Shown here in pieces: positions 49,238-61,889 of a stretch of 64,000 nucleotides of DNA (position 1 is the stretch's first letter; every line of letters starts with the position of its first letter). The stretch comes from Otis tarda. Lineage: Eukaryota > Chordata > Aves > Otidiformes > Otididae. Under the pieces are notes generated by a model. The model saw only the letters and a program-made list of their open reading frames with translations. It was not told the DNA's origin and did no database searches. The translations under genes and the position numbers were made by a program. The stretch covers positions 141,740,690 to 141,804,689 of the forward strand of contig CM048553.1 in NCBI GenBank assembly GCA_026413225.1, in the 5' to 3' direction.

Positions 49238-49251
49238 GGCGCCATGGCAAC
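49238..49251 (-). promoter_or_regulatory. RFX-type X-box, one perfect half-site
   Basis: The minus strand reads GTTGCCATGGCGCC. The left half GTTGCC with the AT spacer matches the palindromic RFX consensus and the right half differs at two bases. It lies 3 bp from the CRE. A YY1-like CCATGG core is an alternative reading. Confidence 0.45.
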
Positions 49252-52200
49252 GGCGAGGGCGCGAGCACGGGCCCGCGCCTCCCCCGGCGCGCCACAGGGT
49301 GGAGGCCTCGCCAACCGCCGCGGGCGCCGGCGGGACACGGACACGCCCAGAACCGGCGGGCGCGCGCTTCTCCCCCCGCCCCCGCGCCCCCTCCCCGCCC
49401 CCGACTGCGGAGCCGAGCCGGGTGGGGGGATGCGCGTCCGCGGTGCGGGGCTGCCGCAGGGCTGGGCCGGGGCGAGGCCGCGTCCCGCCCTCAGCCCTGG
49501 CCTCGGACACTCCGCCAACTGCCTCGCCCGGCCTGGCCCGGCGGGGACCTCCCCGCCACCTCCACCCCTTCGCCACCGCTCGGCTGAGGAGATCGGCGGT
49601 GGCGGAGCGGTCCCCGCCGCCCTGCGCAAACCAAGAGCGGGGACACGGCACGGCCTGATGTGGCCGTGGGTCGTGCATGGGTGTTCCCCTCGCCCCCCCC
49701 CCCCGTTCCCCCCGCCGTGTACCACACACCCCAAGCGAGCTCTCTCGGCTTTGTTTTTTTTCCACAAAGGCCGAGTTTTTCCAACGAACCCCTCCTTGCC
49801 AAGCCCCCGCGGGGCCCAGCAGAGCCTCCGGCACCGTTTCCCTTGCCGGGCCCCCAACGTGGGGCGCCCGTAACGGGGCCGGGTGGGTGGGCGAGCTCCG
49901 GGCTACCGAAGGTACGGGGGCTCACCCGGTGCATGGGGGTCTGCAGGTGCCGAGCAGGGCATTGAACTGCCTGCCGGGACCCAAATCCTGGGCCAGGAGT
50001 GGGAAGGAGGTGGTGGGTTGGAAAGATCTAGAAGAGGACGGCACATGGAGGCTGGGCAGTGGCGGCAGGGCCCTGAGAGACCCTGCCTGGGACCGGTGGG
50101 GTGGAAATGGAGCCGGGCTCTGCGGATGCAGAACAGTCCTCTTGCAAGCCTCTCCCTTGGAAAGGCGAACGGGACTTTTGGCCAGCACCATGCAAACATT
50201 GATGAGAACGTGGTGACAGGAGTAGGAAGAGTATTAAAATAATAAGCATTGCAGTTGTTGGAAACGCTTTTTGGAAAAAAAGAGTGTTTCCCGAAGGTGT
50301 TCAAAGCCTGCAGTCGCTTGTCCCCTTTTTGAACAGCACGCCCCAGCTCAATTCCCTGTCTCAAGTATGTGGTGTCCTGACCTCTCATGTGCTTTTTCCT
50401 GGGCTCTGTGATCAGCACTATCTCACAGAATTAGAAATAAGACGGAGAAAGCACCTCGATCATTTTTTGAAAAGGGTCGGGCATGGTAGAGGAGGTAGGG
50501 AGATTTTCTCTTCCAGACTCGTGTTGTATCTGGCAACACTACGGAACAGGAGCATCTCCAGCGGGAGAGGGAGATTCCCCGCCCCCCCCGCCACAGGCTT
50601 GCTCCACGCTGTGGTGCCAATGGGAGACCCCCGTAAGCGCTCCGCCCTATCCCTTTTCAATGCCAGGTCTCATATAAAACCTCAGGCTCTCGTCATGTGG
50701 CCAGTTACCATATCCCAGCTGTGGAGCCGCAACTGGAAATCAAGTGACAGCAGCTTTCTGAGCGACTCCTGCTTGGATCACAAAGGAGGCTTGAACGATT
50801 GAAAACAACACACGCAGAAATAGCCACAGCGCAGGATGGACATGTGTTTATGCAGCCAGAGTCATAAAAATCTGTTGGTAGGGCAGTTTGTGGGAATAGC
50901 ATAGGAAGAGTGAGGTGTTTGCTTCTCGGAAAGCAAGAGGAAGTTACGAATGTATTTGTGTTCTTGACAACTGACTGGCTGGGACCAGTTTGGGAGGGTA
51001 CCAGAGAAAACAGGGTCAACAGGTTCTCCTGCAGATGCGCTATCTTCTGCCTCGTGCCTCCTGGTCTTGCCTGCGTGCCCGTCTGTCTTTTCCAGGCGCT
51101 TCTGGGGTGGCTTCTCTGCATGTTCCTTGTCTTCCCTCCATCCTGCATTGACGAAGTGACTGTAGACCTGAGAATGTGATAAAGTGACCAGAATGGGGAG
51201 TTTATTTCTAAATCTTCAAAACAACGATCCCGTGTTGTGAGTGAATATCAGAAAGGCACTATTTTAAGCTCTGTATGACAAAGTTGGCTTTTTAAGAATA
51301 GGGCTTTTTTTTCACTTACCCTTTAATTGTATCATAGAAAGAACGGTTACGTTTTCTGTGGTGGCATTTTACCCATAGTGTTGGTTTATGGGTCCCTTAC
51401 TGCCCTTTCTCATGGCCTAAAATGTATGTTGGGGTTTGCCATAACATACTTTTTTTCTCCATATAAGTTTTGTCCAACAACTTCTGTTATCTTAGACATT
51501 GATTTAACAGTGGATATTTTTTTTTTTAATTTCTCATCAGTTCTAGTGCCTTCCATTTACTCCAAGATTTAGTGAATTTCACTCACATTCCTGTGGAATA
51601 TTGCTGGAACACTTGTGAAGAGAGCTAAAAAAAAAGCAAAGTGGGCAATATCGGGCAGAGCAAAGCTCACCAAAATTTACTAGCTGTGTCAGATGAGAAC
51701 ATGCCTGTTGCTTAATTTAAATGTGAAGAAGAGCATAACCTTCCTTTTTACTTCCCCAATGATGCTTTGTTGGAGTATACAGATATGGAGGAGTTCATTT
51801 TTGAAACAAGCATTGTAAGGCTCAGGTTCATAATGTATTCCAATACACAATGCTTCTTCATCTTATCTGTTTTTATTTTTTAACATTATTTTCCACTTTG
51901 GGAAGCAATAGGAGGAGAGCTTGAGAGCTGTACTTGAACACAGATGGTATGATGGCACAGCATTTGCTGCAACTTGCTTCAAATTATGTTACAGAGTTCA
52001 TTTTTAACATAAGCTTTAAACCTTTATTTTGTAGAAAATCTCATCGAAATGGCAGCCACCCAAATATAGACTATACATTTTCAGAGGTACTTGAATATTT
52101 TGTGGTAACATGTTGAAAAATTAACTGATACAGGAAAAATAATAATCCTTAAAAATGCATAAAGAATCCAGACCAGAGCGTATGTTAGATGCTGCACAGG

Positions 52201-53272
52201 TATGTATTGCTCTTTGCTATCTCCAGGCAATATAGAAGCCCTTGTAAGGGAGGCTGCAATACTGTAGGCAATGTTAATAGTTTTGTGGAAGGAAAACATC
52301 AGCCTTTCCATTCACTCCTTGCCACTATTTCTGGTTTGGGAGTGAATGGAACGTCTCCTGCAACAACTCAAATTGCCACTAACCATAGTTTTTGTTTGCT
52401 CACAGCCCCATATGTCAATAGATGCTGCACTCGTTCCCCTTTAAGTGGGCTATTTTTGCCAAACACCATTTCCACTCCTCTGGATTTCATGAACGCTGCC
52501 ATTTGAAACCGATCCAAGGAATTAGACATTACTCACCTTTGCATATGCCGTCTCTTGAGCAGATACTCTCCTGCTGTCTTCTATTCTTGTATTTCCTGCA
52601 CTTTTCCCCCAGTGTGGAATGTTTTATTTTGTCTTGCTTATTGCAATTTTGACCAGGCAACTTGGTCTCTTAAAAAGATAGCTCTAAGCAGTTTCCCTTT
52701 TCTTCAAATGCATTTTCCCTGCTGCTCTCCGCACAGCTTTTTGTTCGATGACTTGCACTTTCACTATCTCAAGCTGCCAGGCGTTCTTGTCGGCAGCTAG
52801 GAGCAAAAACTCATTTGTAGAGTTAGACACATTTGCATATAAAAGTACATACTTGTATGTTTGTTTACAGTGATACTTTACTTTCTTATATGAGAAGAAG
52901 AAATTGAGGGATGGGAGGGGGAGAAAATGACCCCAGATCTCTTTTATTTTCCCTCTAACACAGCATTTAGTTCTTTCTTCTTCCCTCTCATCCTTTCTCC
53001 TGTAAGTGCTTAGTTATTCTTCCCTGTCCTTAACCATCTTTAATTAAAAGTGGATGGGTAGCAAGGCAGGGTTATCCACGCACAAGAAGAGGATGGTAGG
53101 GTTTTTGGGCGGGTTGGTTACCCTCACACAGGCCAGGGAAGGCAGTCCAGGAAGTCTGTAGGAATAGCTCTTAAAAGTTGACAAAAGCTGTCAGGACTGG
53201 AAGGCGTAGCGGTGGTTGCTTTCGGTGCTAACCAGGCTGCTGCTAGAAAATGGAGATGTTCTGATTGACTGA

Positions 53273-53288
53273 TTTTTTTTTTTTTTTT
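53273..53288. repeat. T16 homopolymer upstream of YWHAZ
   Basis: A 16-base T run on the plus strand followed by CCCCTGG. Confidence 0.85.
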
Positions 53289-54310
53289 CCCCTGGGAACA
53301 GGAAAATGAGGAAAGACAGCCTAGCAAAGGGCATTTCTCCAGAGATCAGGAGTTGATTCTGCAAATCTATGGCCTGTGTTGGGGGGAAAGAAGAGCTGTC
53401 AGGTTTGTTGTGTGCTCTGCTGCTGTCAGGAGCTACTTTTCTGAAAGCTGCTTGCTCCAAATCCTGCCTGTTTTGACTTTGTTACATGCATACCTTTCTG
53501 TGCCAATTCTCGGGCCACACGATTATACTGTGTATACGAGTATTCTTCGGCAGCCTTTGTAGGGCTTTGCGCTGCTTGCCTCCCACTTAGCAAAAGCAAG
53601 ATTGTTGGAGTATTACCACCTCTCTGGAATAAAACATTTATCAATATTTTGAGGAATATGTCCTAGCTGTCTTTATTTCTCTCCTTGGCCACAGCCTGTG
53701 ATTTACAAGCCAAACTTCAAGCTCGGTACAAGGGGACAAGATCTTTAATTTCTCTCCTTTGCAGTCTGATTGTGCTTTTGGATCAACTGACAGCCTTTGT
53801 CCTCAGGACACTTGTAGGTTGACCAAACTGAGAAACTTCAGTGAAGGATGGATGCATTTCAGACTTTTCTTTTTGTTCCTCCCCACCTAAAATGAGTCAG
53901 ATTCAGCAGTGCCAGCTGCCAGTGATAAAACATATAAATTGTGGATAAGACTGCTGTTTTCCACCACTGGCTGGAAAGTAGTTAGAGCTGCTGGATCTCA
54001 CATGGCTTTTCCCTCTGCCTCACTGAAGATCTCCTGAGAACCTTCTCTAACCTCTTCACCTGTCCATCCATAGTCTAGTTTTATTTTAAAAATGATACAT
54101 TTAGCTGAACCAATGAGTCCTGCTTAAGTAATCCTGTGTCTTGGATTAAAATAGTGAATTAATTTTGGATGTGGACTGGTTTATAGATATATTAGAGAGT
54201 TAGTGCATGATTGGAAGTGTCCCCAAGGATGATTCCTCATATTCAGCCATCAGTAAAATGCAAAGGTCATTTTCACAAAAAAAAAAAAAAATTAAAATGT
54301 TTGCAAGCAT

Positions 54311-54330
54311 CTTGTCACCAAAGTGACAAG
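54311..54330. repeat. Perfect 8-bp inverted repeat, hairpin 1
   Basis: CTTGTCAC and GTGACAAG flank a CAAA loop. A related hairpin follows at 54447-54471. Unknown origin. Confidence 0.8.
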
Positions 54331-54446
54331 TATGAAAGAAGGATGTCAAGATACCCACCAAATAAATGGCATAGGAGTGATAAATTGTGAGTTATCACAT
54401 TCCCTGATTCTGAAAAAGTGATGTAAAATGGCAACTTCCTTCACAG

Positions 54447-54471
54447 AACTTGTCACCAAAGATGACAAGTT
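54447..54471. repeat. Perfect 9-bp inverted repeat, hairpin 2
   Basis: AACTTGTCA and TGACAAGTT flank a CCAAAGA loop. It shares CTTGTCACCAAAG with hairpin 1. Confidence 0.8.
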
Positions 54472-57400
54472 GATGATGAAGACAAAGATGATGAAGATAA
54501 ATCAGCACTGCTCTTTATTTCCCACTGACTTTTCTGAGAAAGGAAGCAAAATGCTCTTTTTCCTTGTTTAGGAAAAGCTCCTGAAAGGTATGAAAGACTG
54601 TAAGTTTGCACAGGTGTCACTAAAAAGCTGAATTTAATCTAAAGAATTTTTATTTCTGACATTTAATCAGAATATGAGATGGGGGAGGACGTCAGGATCT
54701 GGCTGCACTTGAAGGGCTGCAATAACTTTCAGTAAGCAGGTAGCTGGAAGGAGGGTTTGAAAGGTCTGGGTGGCAGGGGTGTTATGTATAAAATGTGGGT
54801 CCGTATGCGGATCTCATTTGGTTCCTTTCACGGTAGGGTTTGAGTGCGTCGGTGGCATCTGAGTACCTACATACTGAATGTAAAAGTGTGCAAATTCTTG
54901 AATTGCTGAGAAGTCATTTTGAAAACAGGCAACTTGGCATTGCTTTGGGTGTATCTGCTTTCCCATGGAAAATTCAGTTTGTTTCTGTGCTGTACCTGAG
55001 TTGATTTTACAATATTAGATGCAAACTCATAAGCTGCGTGGAAGAGGAAAGTTCACTGCTCTTGAATAAGGTTGATTAATCAGACTATTTTGAGATGCAA
55101 CTAAGGAGCATTTTAGGGATGCTGCTGCAGTTATCAGAACCAGGATGAAATAAAAGGAAATATCTCCAACCGTCAGCAACAAAAAGGAGATTTAACGCAA
55201 GTGTTTGAAAACACTTGGCTAGAGAGAGTCCTGCAAGTAGAATATATACGGTTTATATTTTATTATTATTTTATTATATTCTCATTCCTAACCGATTGCC
55301 CAATGCTGAGGTATTTGTGTGTCTTCCAAAGCTATATTGAAAGAGCTTATCACATATGTTTTCTTCTCCATTTCTCCCTACAGGAAGCAAGATGCATAGT
55401 GCCGAAATGGGCATGCTTTGCCCTGGGATGCGTGAAGGTGGTCAGCCTCCGCCTCTGCTGGGAGCACTGACGGAATGTGGGACCTCTGGCCTTGGGAGTA
55501 GGAGTTCGAGTGAATTTAATACTGTGTTAATAAACTAACTGTGCATCCGTCTTACCCCGGTCCTCCACGCAGGGCTGAATTACACCCTGAATTATTAAAT
55601 TCTGAGTGATTCTGTTGGTTTATAGATGAAAACAGTTCTTCACTTTTTGCAAAAAAATAGCCATTGGGATTTGGGAACTTGGAACTCTTTTTAGCTTGTA
55701 TTCATTTCCGTTATGTATAACTGCTCTTGAGTGAGCAAGATAATACTTAAAAAGTGTTACCAGAAGAGACAGGATGTCTTGAAGCAAACTTGAGACTAAC
55801 ATAATTCTATTATACCTACTTTGATGTGTTTTTTGACTTATTTTTTATTTATTTGTGCTTACTAGCTGATGTTGTTTTAATGTTGATTGTCAGGAAAAAG
55901 GCTCCATAATGTCTTGTTTCTAATCAGTTCTGCCAGTTCATTTCAGAGCTTCTTGTATGCATTTATCCTGAGTTTGTCTCTTATTTTTAAAATAATAAAT
56001 TATTTACTTTCTTGACATTCTTTAGAAATATACCAGAGGTGTTGGAGTTGAAGGCATCAGAAAAAATGCCAAGGTGCAAGTTACCAGTCTGATAGGGTAC
56101 ACCCTGAGAATTTCCGGAGGACCTCAAAACTGAAATAGCGTAGCTGCTGTAGGATACATGCAAACTCTCACTATAACCGCTTGCCATTAAGAGGATCAAT
56201 GGGTAATATGTTGAACCTGTGTTTTTAAAGGTAATACAAGTAATTATTAATAGAGTGAATTGTGTGTTAGATGACCATTTGAAGTTCTGCTTAAAAATGA
56301 AATGATGCAGCACCTCAAAGGTCATTTTATGAGATGGTCTAAGCAACGACAATTTCTAGAGTAGAAAAATCTCATCAGTCTCTTACTGGTATCTGAATAG
56401 TTCAACAGGGCTGTGGATGAAGGGGAACTTACTAACCTATTCTATTAGATTTTCGCAAGCCCTTGTTAGAATTATCACAACAGGCTACTAAAGAAATACA
56501 AGATGTAGTTTTACAAGGGAAAATTAGGCCCGTAAATAGGTATTTAAGTAACTTTATTCAAGTTACAGGCATTAATAGCATTTCTAACCTTGAAGATTTT
56601 CTTAATGCAGTAGGAACTTATATTTTCCACTGGTAAAATTGCTCAATTCCCTTGTTTTTGCTGCTGAGCATGTGCAAAACCATTTTGACAGCTTCAGGCT
56701 GCTAAGCCCCAAAGAAATACATAAAATAAGCATTTTCTTGCAAGTTTCCTCTCAACTGCCTGTCAAATTCACTTTTGCATCCCAGCAACCAATTTCAACT
56801 CATTTTATTTTATACTGACTACATTTATCACAATTTATTTTATATTCTTGATAGGATATTGAAAGAGGCTCTCAGGGCCACAGATTGCTGCTGAAATGTT
56901 AGGCAACATTTGGCATGAACAGGATCAGAAATTAAAAACTGGCATTTTTTTAGCCTGGTTGCCTTTGAAATGAGGTTTATGAGATTGTGTTGTTTATCTC
57001 TCTGTACATTCAGCAATTCCCCTTAAAAACTTTGGGACTCAATTTCAACCAAATTTGAAAGATGAGCTGAAATCTCAAGATAAATAAGGTCTGTGATAAA
57101 ATCCAGCTGTACAGAGGACAAAGCGCGTAATTAAATGCCTGCACTGTGGCAAAGGCAGGTGGAAGCCAGCCTTTATATAGCGGTTGAGAGCCGCCAGCCT
57201 GCCAAAGCATGCTCAAAGATTTTTGATTGAGCATAGCATGTGCCCTGTATGGAGGGTGGGTTTAGGAAAGGAACCTGAGGCTTTTACGGTAGAGGAGATT
57301 TTAGAGGGCGAAGAACGTAAGTTCATGAAAACAATCAATAAACCTCGCCTTCTTTGTTTTACTTTTTTTTGCAGAGCAACCCGATTCTTGCCCTGCCTCA

Positions 57401-60400
57401 TCTTCCTCCTTCCCACCCTGAACACCTTTTTTCCTCCCAGAATCTCCAGAGTCTGTTACTATCTTTGTATTCCCCTTGCTCTCCTGGCTCAGCATCAATT
57501 CCTGTAACTTAACCGGCCTAAGAATTCTGTCTGATTTAGTAATGAGGTCTCAGATATACCCTGGTGGGACCCAGTTAATGGCTGTTTCTTCATCCAAAAA
57601 GTTCACCCAGGCTGTTAGGATGTGCTCATGTCAATAGCTGTAACAAAACTAATTGGTACTGACCCCTTTCCATCCTGACTGGAGAATCTGCTGCTTTTAC
57701 GCTCATCAAACAGTTCTGGATTGTTATTGTTCCCCCCCGCCAGCTACCTGACATTTTTAAAGACTGAGCTGTTGTCTGGTGGGACTAGTGAATCTAGTTT
57801 AAAAAAAGCTAACTAGAATTAAGCAAATTATTAATTTTTTTTAAATCTATACACACATTTCAAATAGTATATCCAACCCAACATCATAATGTTTTTCGAA
57901 TACTCCGATAAGGTATAGAGGCTTACAGCTGTCCCACAGGGTCTGTATTGCTCTAAAAAAAAGGTGTAAGAGTTGTGTATTTTACAAATTAGCTTAGCTG
58001 GAGAAACAAAGAAAAATGCCTTGTCTCCTTTTTGTCTTTTCTGTCAGGTTCTTCCTCAAGATGGATACCTTATCTAGCATGGAAAGTTTTTGTAGCTCTT
58101 CTCTGGTCAATTATCTAAACAGGACACAATTGAGCTGATGTCAAAACAAAGAATAGACACATAAATAGTACTGGGCTGTGATAAAAGCTGCTCTTCTGCA
58201 CAACTTCCCAGCTTGTGAAACCTGTCTGGTTTTGCATAATAGATAAGCCCCAGGAAGTATACACTTAGTGGCAGTGCTTGCAGTGTGGCCGAGTTACAGT
58301 TTTACAGTCGTTTAAAGGTCAGGAACAACTCGACATCTACACCCAGTCCTGCGGGACAAAGCTGTGTAAGGACAAAGCTCTCAGGCAAACCGCCGCATGA
58401 TTTGTGTGTGGCCACATGGAGAACGTGAGGCTGAAGAAGGGGCTGAGATCCCACCCTGTCGCTTGCAAGCCAGGGCCAGAGTTACCAAGCCAATCTTTCT
58501 CATCATTTATCTAGGGCAGACTTTGAAACCTAAGTCTTGAGGAAGGATTTCTGAAGCAGAAACTCCAGGCCTAAGGCCTCACAGGGCAGGTACTCTTTTT
58601 TTTCCCCCAAATTCTGTTTTCTCTATTTGTTATTACTTCACTTGAAAATGAGTTTCGATGAGAAGAAACTTAAACTGCTGAAGGAGACTAACAAAATTAT
58701 GGATGTGATTGTCTCTCAAATAGTTAATGTCTCACTTCTCAGTTAAACATTTATTTTTTTCAAACTTGACAGGCTTCTGGCTAGGCTAATTAAGAGTGCA
58801 ACTAGGCTGTAACCAAATGATCTCTATGATATGACAAGCAGCATGTGAGCAGCAGTAATAGCAACAGACTGACTTCAGAATCTGTGAGTTCTTCTGAGCT
58901 TCACCAACAGATTTGTTGATCAGCTCCAGATTTTACAATGTAATTTTCTTCTTCTTTAACAGAAAAACTGTCGCCAGAGCTGGTTACAGCTCTCGCCTGC
59001 AAATGCAAAAAGTTGTATGGAAACAACAGTGCACAAGAAGACTTGATAGGCCCTGGATTAAGATGCTTACCAGTGCCAATTTTCAGGGAAGATGCTTTGC
59101 ACAAGGAAAGATCAGAACTCACAAGCAGAGATTGGGTGCTGTCCTACAGAGAATCTGGACATTTTTGCCAATGTGCAATGACAGGTGGAGGGACAAGATT
59201 TAGGGGAAAAAAAACTAAACTCTCCAAAAATAGTGTAGAAAATATTCCACTTGCTGTGGAAACAAAAAGGAAGGAGGATAATAAAAGAAGTCTGAGGCGT
59301 ATCTAGTTTCAGAATTTGGCTGAAGAAAAAGAAGCTGTGAAAATCAGTACTACAGATGAAATCCATAGATTGTCTTAAAGGGCGGAAAGATCCGTACTGT
59401 ATCATGCAATTATCAGAAAGCACATTGGGCTGGGGGGTTGTTAATAAGCATATTAGAAGACAAGGTGGAGACTTGGAAGTGTCCAGCTAGAGCTACGGTT
59501 GATGTTCAGGCAGGAAGTTCTCGAAATGTCCTGAACTCCACAGAGCATGGTTAAATCCACGAGGCAGTGCCATATATGCTACAGCACTGAAAAAAGCAGC
59601 TTTCCAAACTATTTGTTTTCTCCATCTCCTACAGATAGCTCATGATGAGGCAAACAGGGTTAAGAGTTCTCCTTCTGATGACACTTTTAAGCTCTTGGTG
59701 CACAGCCACTTGATCTGCAATACCAAACCTACCTCTCAAACAGCTGGATGCAAACTTGGGGAAGACCTTTCCTGCAGGTTCTTGGATAACAAGCCAAGCT
59801 GACATACCTGTACCTCCGCTGTAAACCAAGCCTCTCCTGGCACCTGTGCAGTGTGCCACTCCCAGGACGATTTGGGAGTTTGGTAGGCACGTCCTGCCCC
59901 CGGCTCACACAGTCCCTGGCACCACTCCGACATCCACAGACCAGTTTGTGTCTCCAGCATATCACCTCTCCTAGTAAAATAAGGCATAGCAGCTCAAAGG
60001 ATGTTCAGAGGGCTCGTTAATGCACTCATTTGGATATACACGGCACTAAAGCGCCCTTTTTCTACACCTTGGTGCTTTGCCACCAACCAAAAATCTGCCC
60101 CCCGCCATGATCTTCCCCCCCCTCACCAGCCTTGCTGGTGATTTTGGCCTGCTCCTCCCTTCCCCAGCACTCCCCAGCGAACTTCTTGCTCTGACAAATT
60201 CTCCCTTGGCAACAATAACTCCTGCTGGGTTCCTCCCAGTCTGTGGTCATGGCTACTGGGGTGTGAAGTGTTCTGCCCACCTGAGTCAGAAATGCTCGGC
60301 AGCTCTGCTGACAAAGAGCAAGTCATCAGCTGAATTGTACCCAGCCTTCTGTCTGGACTATCTCAGTGGAAAGGGCTGGGTGTGAGAATACCTGGCCCGA

Positions 60401-61759
60401 ACACTGCAAACTCTCAAATTATTTTTTCAGCTCTAACAGCCTGCAAACAGCTTCAAATTTATGAATCCATCCTGCATGGAATTTAAAAGCGCATTTTCTT
60501 CAGAGGAAAAATAAAGTGCAAAAGTAAAAATGTTTCTCTACCTAAAAACAAGCCTGTGTTATGTTTTGGGAGTGGAAAAGAATCCCCAAACTAGATTACA
60601 AAAATACACAGTATATTATTTCGATTACAGTTGTTCTAACTGAATATTTTCACAGATCTGAAAATGTTCAAAGAGATTTTAAAATAAAGGAGGCACTTTT
60701 TTGTTGTTGTTGTTCCTAGGGCTTTAAAATATGAATTCTATCTTCATGTTTGCTAGAAGTCTTCTCTGCTTCTTTTATACTGAGCTTCCTAAGTAAGACA
60801 CTGTTTTTCTTGTTTGTTTTGGTGTTGTTTTTTTTGGGGGGGGAGGTCTTAATTAATCCGAAGGAAACACTTTCAGAGAAGGCTGAATGATTGTGCAAAG
60901 CCAGTGCTTGTGAGGGCTTGTTCTGTAACCTAGTGGGGGGCATCTTTGGTAGACCAAGTGCACGTGCTCTTTTCGTGTCCCACCTGTCGCGTCTTCCTCA
61001 GAGCATATGTTCATTACTGTCAAGTTAACAACCCCATGCAGTTGGCTGCCTGCAATACCGAAGGGAATGCCTTTTATCAGGTTGGGGGGCATTAACGTGG
61101 TTTCCTTGTGGAGATGAAGATGGCAGGGTTCTGCATATGTTTGTTTCTTCCCATCTTGTTTTTTTATGATGAAGTAAGTCAAGGTCTGATTTGTTATCTA
61201 GAGGGTGGTTTCAGCCTTTTGCCGTACTGCTTACTGCTGCAAGGAAGGTGCTAGGGAACCCTGATACTCCTCAGAAAGGTAATCCGAGTTTATTTATTTT
61301 GCACAGTAATAATCAACAGATAAGACGCAGAGGTAGTCCTTAGGGCACGGAGCAGAACCAGATCTCCTCGCCCTTGGCTGCGAGCTCTGGCCAGCAGACC
61401 ATCAGGCTGTGATTGCTCTCAGGATCAATGTTCTGTCATTAATTTTTTGACAAATATGACGAATTTTTAGCAGGAGCTAAAGATCCCCTTGTGGACCTGA
61501 TAGCAAGAGTGTGCTCTGAAGAAATGGGTTTGTCTCCTCTGAGATGGAGGAGGGAATTGAATCTGGGTCCCCTGTGTCCTGGGTGAATGCTCTTCCCACT
61601 GAAGGGCTGGGTTAAGGTGATGGGGAAGAGAAGGTTGGCAACTTCATTTGCTGTTTGAAAGGAAAACATGATACCTGCTTGCTCTTCTCCCAGCTCCATC
61701 TTCAGAAGAAGCAACTGGCTCTGAGAGTCTTCCCTGCAACCTGGATGCAGGCAGAATGA

Positions 61760-61889
61760 ATCATAGAATCACAGAATGGTTTGGGTTGGAAGGGACACTT
61801 AAAGGCCATTTAGTCCAACCCCCTGCAAGGAGCAGGGACATCTCCAACCAGATCAGGTTGCTCAGAGCCCCGTCCAACCTGGCCTCGAT
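61760..61889 (-). mobile_element. CR1 LINE 3' end fragment (about 130 bp)
   Basis: Reversed octamer tail ATCATAGAATCACAGAATGG is followed by the TTTAGTCCAACCCCCTGCAA block and the complement of the LSNL-coding segment. It stops abruptly near 61889 where unrelated sequence begins, which fits 5' truncation at insertion. Same subfamily as the copies at 3460 and 32501. Confidence 0.92.

Larger units (their letters stand above)
47880..49870 (-). promoter_or_regulatory. YWHAZ: YWHAZ CpG-island promoter
   Basis: About 2 kb of extremely GC- and CpG-rich DNA separates the AT-rich intron 1 from the upstream intergenic DNA. It has many GGGCGG/CCGCCC (Sp1/KLF-type) boxes, a perfect CRE, a CCAAT box, an RFX-like X-box and no clear TATA box. 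This fits a TATA-less housekeeping promoter with dispersed start sites. The minus-strand first exons must lie here because the only coding acceptor upstream of the ATG is at 46586 and good donors occur in the island. Such islands often fire in both directions, so a short plus-strand transcript is possible. Confidence 0.88.
49871..61759. other. Intergenic DNA upstream of YWHAZ
   Basis: GC falls off to about 50.1 kb and is then ordinary AT-rich unique DNA. It holds the 54.4-kb hairpin pair and T-runs on the plus strand. Short frames, for example 57184-57507 and 59013-59306, have no recognisable homology. No gene is supported. Confidence 0.6.

Noticed and set aside
48074..49873. 599-codon plus-strand open frame, with many overlapping frames on both strands
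   Set aside because: It lies in the CpG island, where lack of AT makes stop codons rare in all frames. The translation is Pro/Arg/Gly/Ala-rich, has no domain, and all six frames are similarly open. It is the promoter of YWHAZ, not a gene.
57171..57507. TATATA-like box at about 57175 followed by a 107-codon frame
   Set aside because: The box is an isolated match in AT-rich DNA and the frame has no recognisable product. Not enough for a promoter or gene call.
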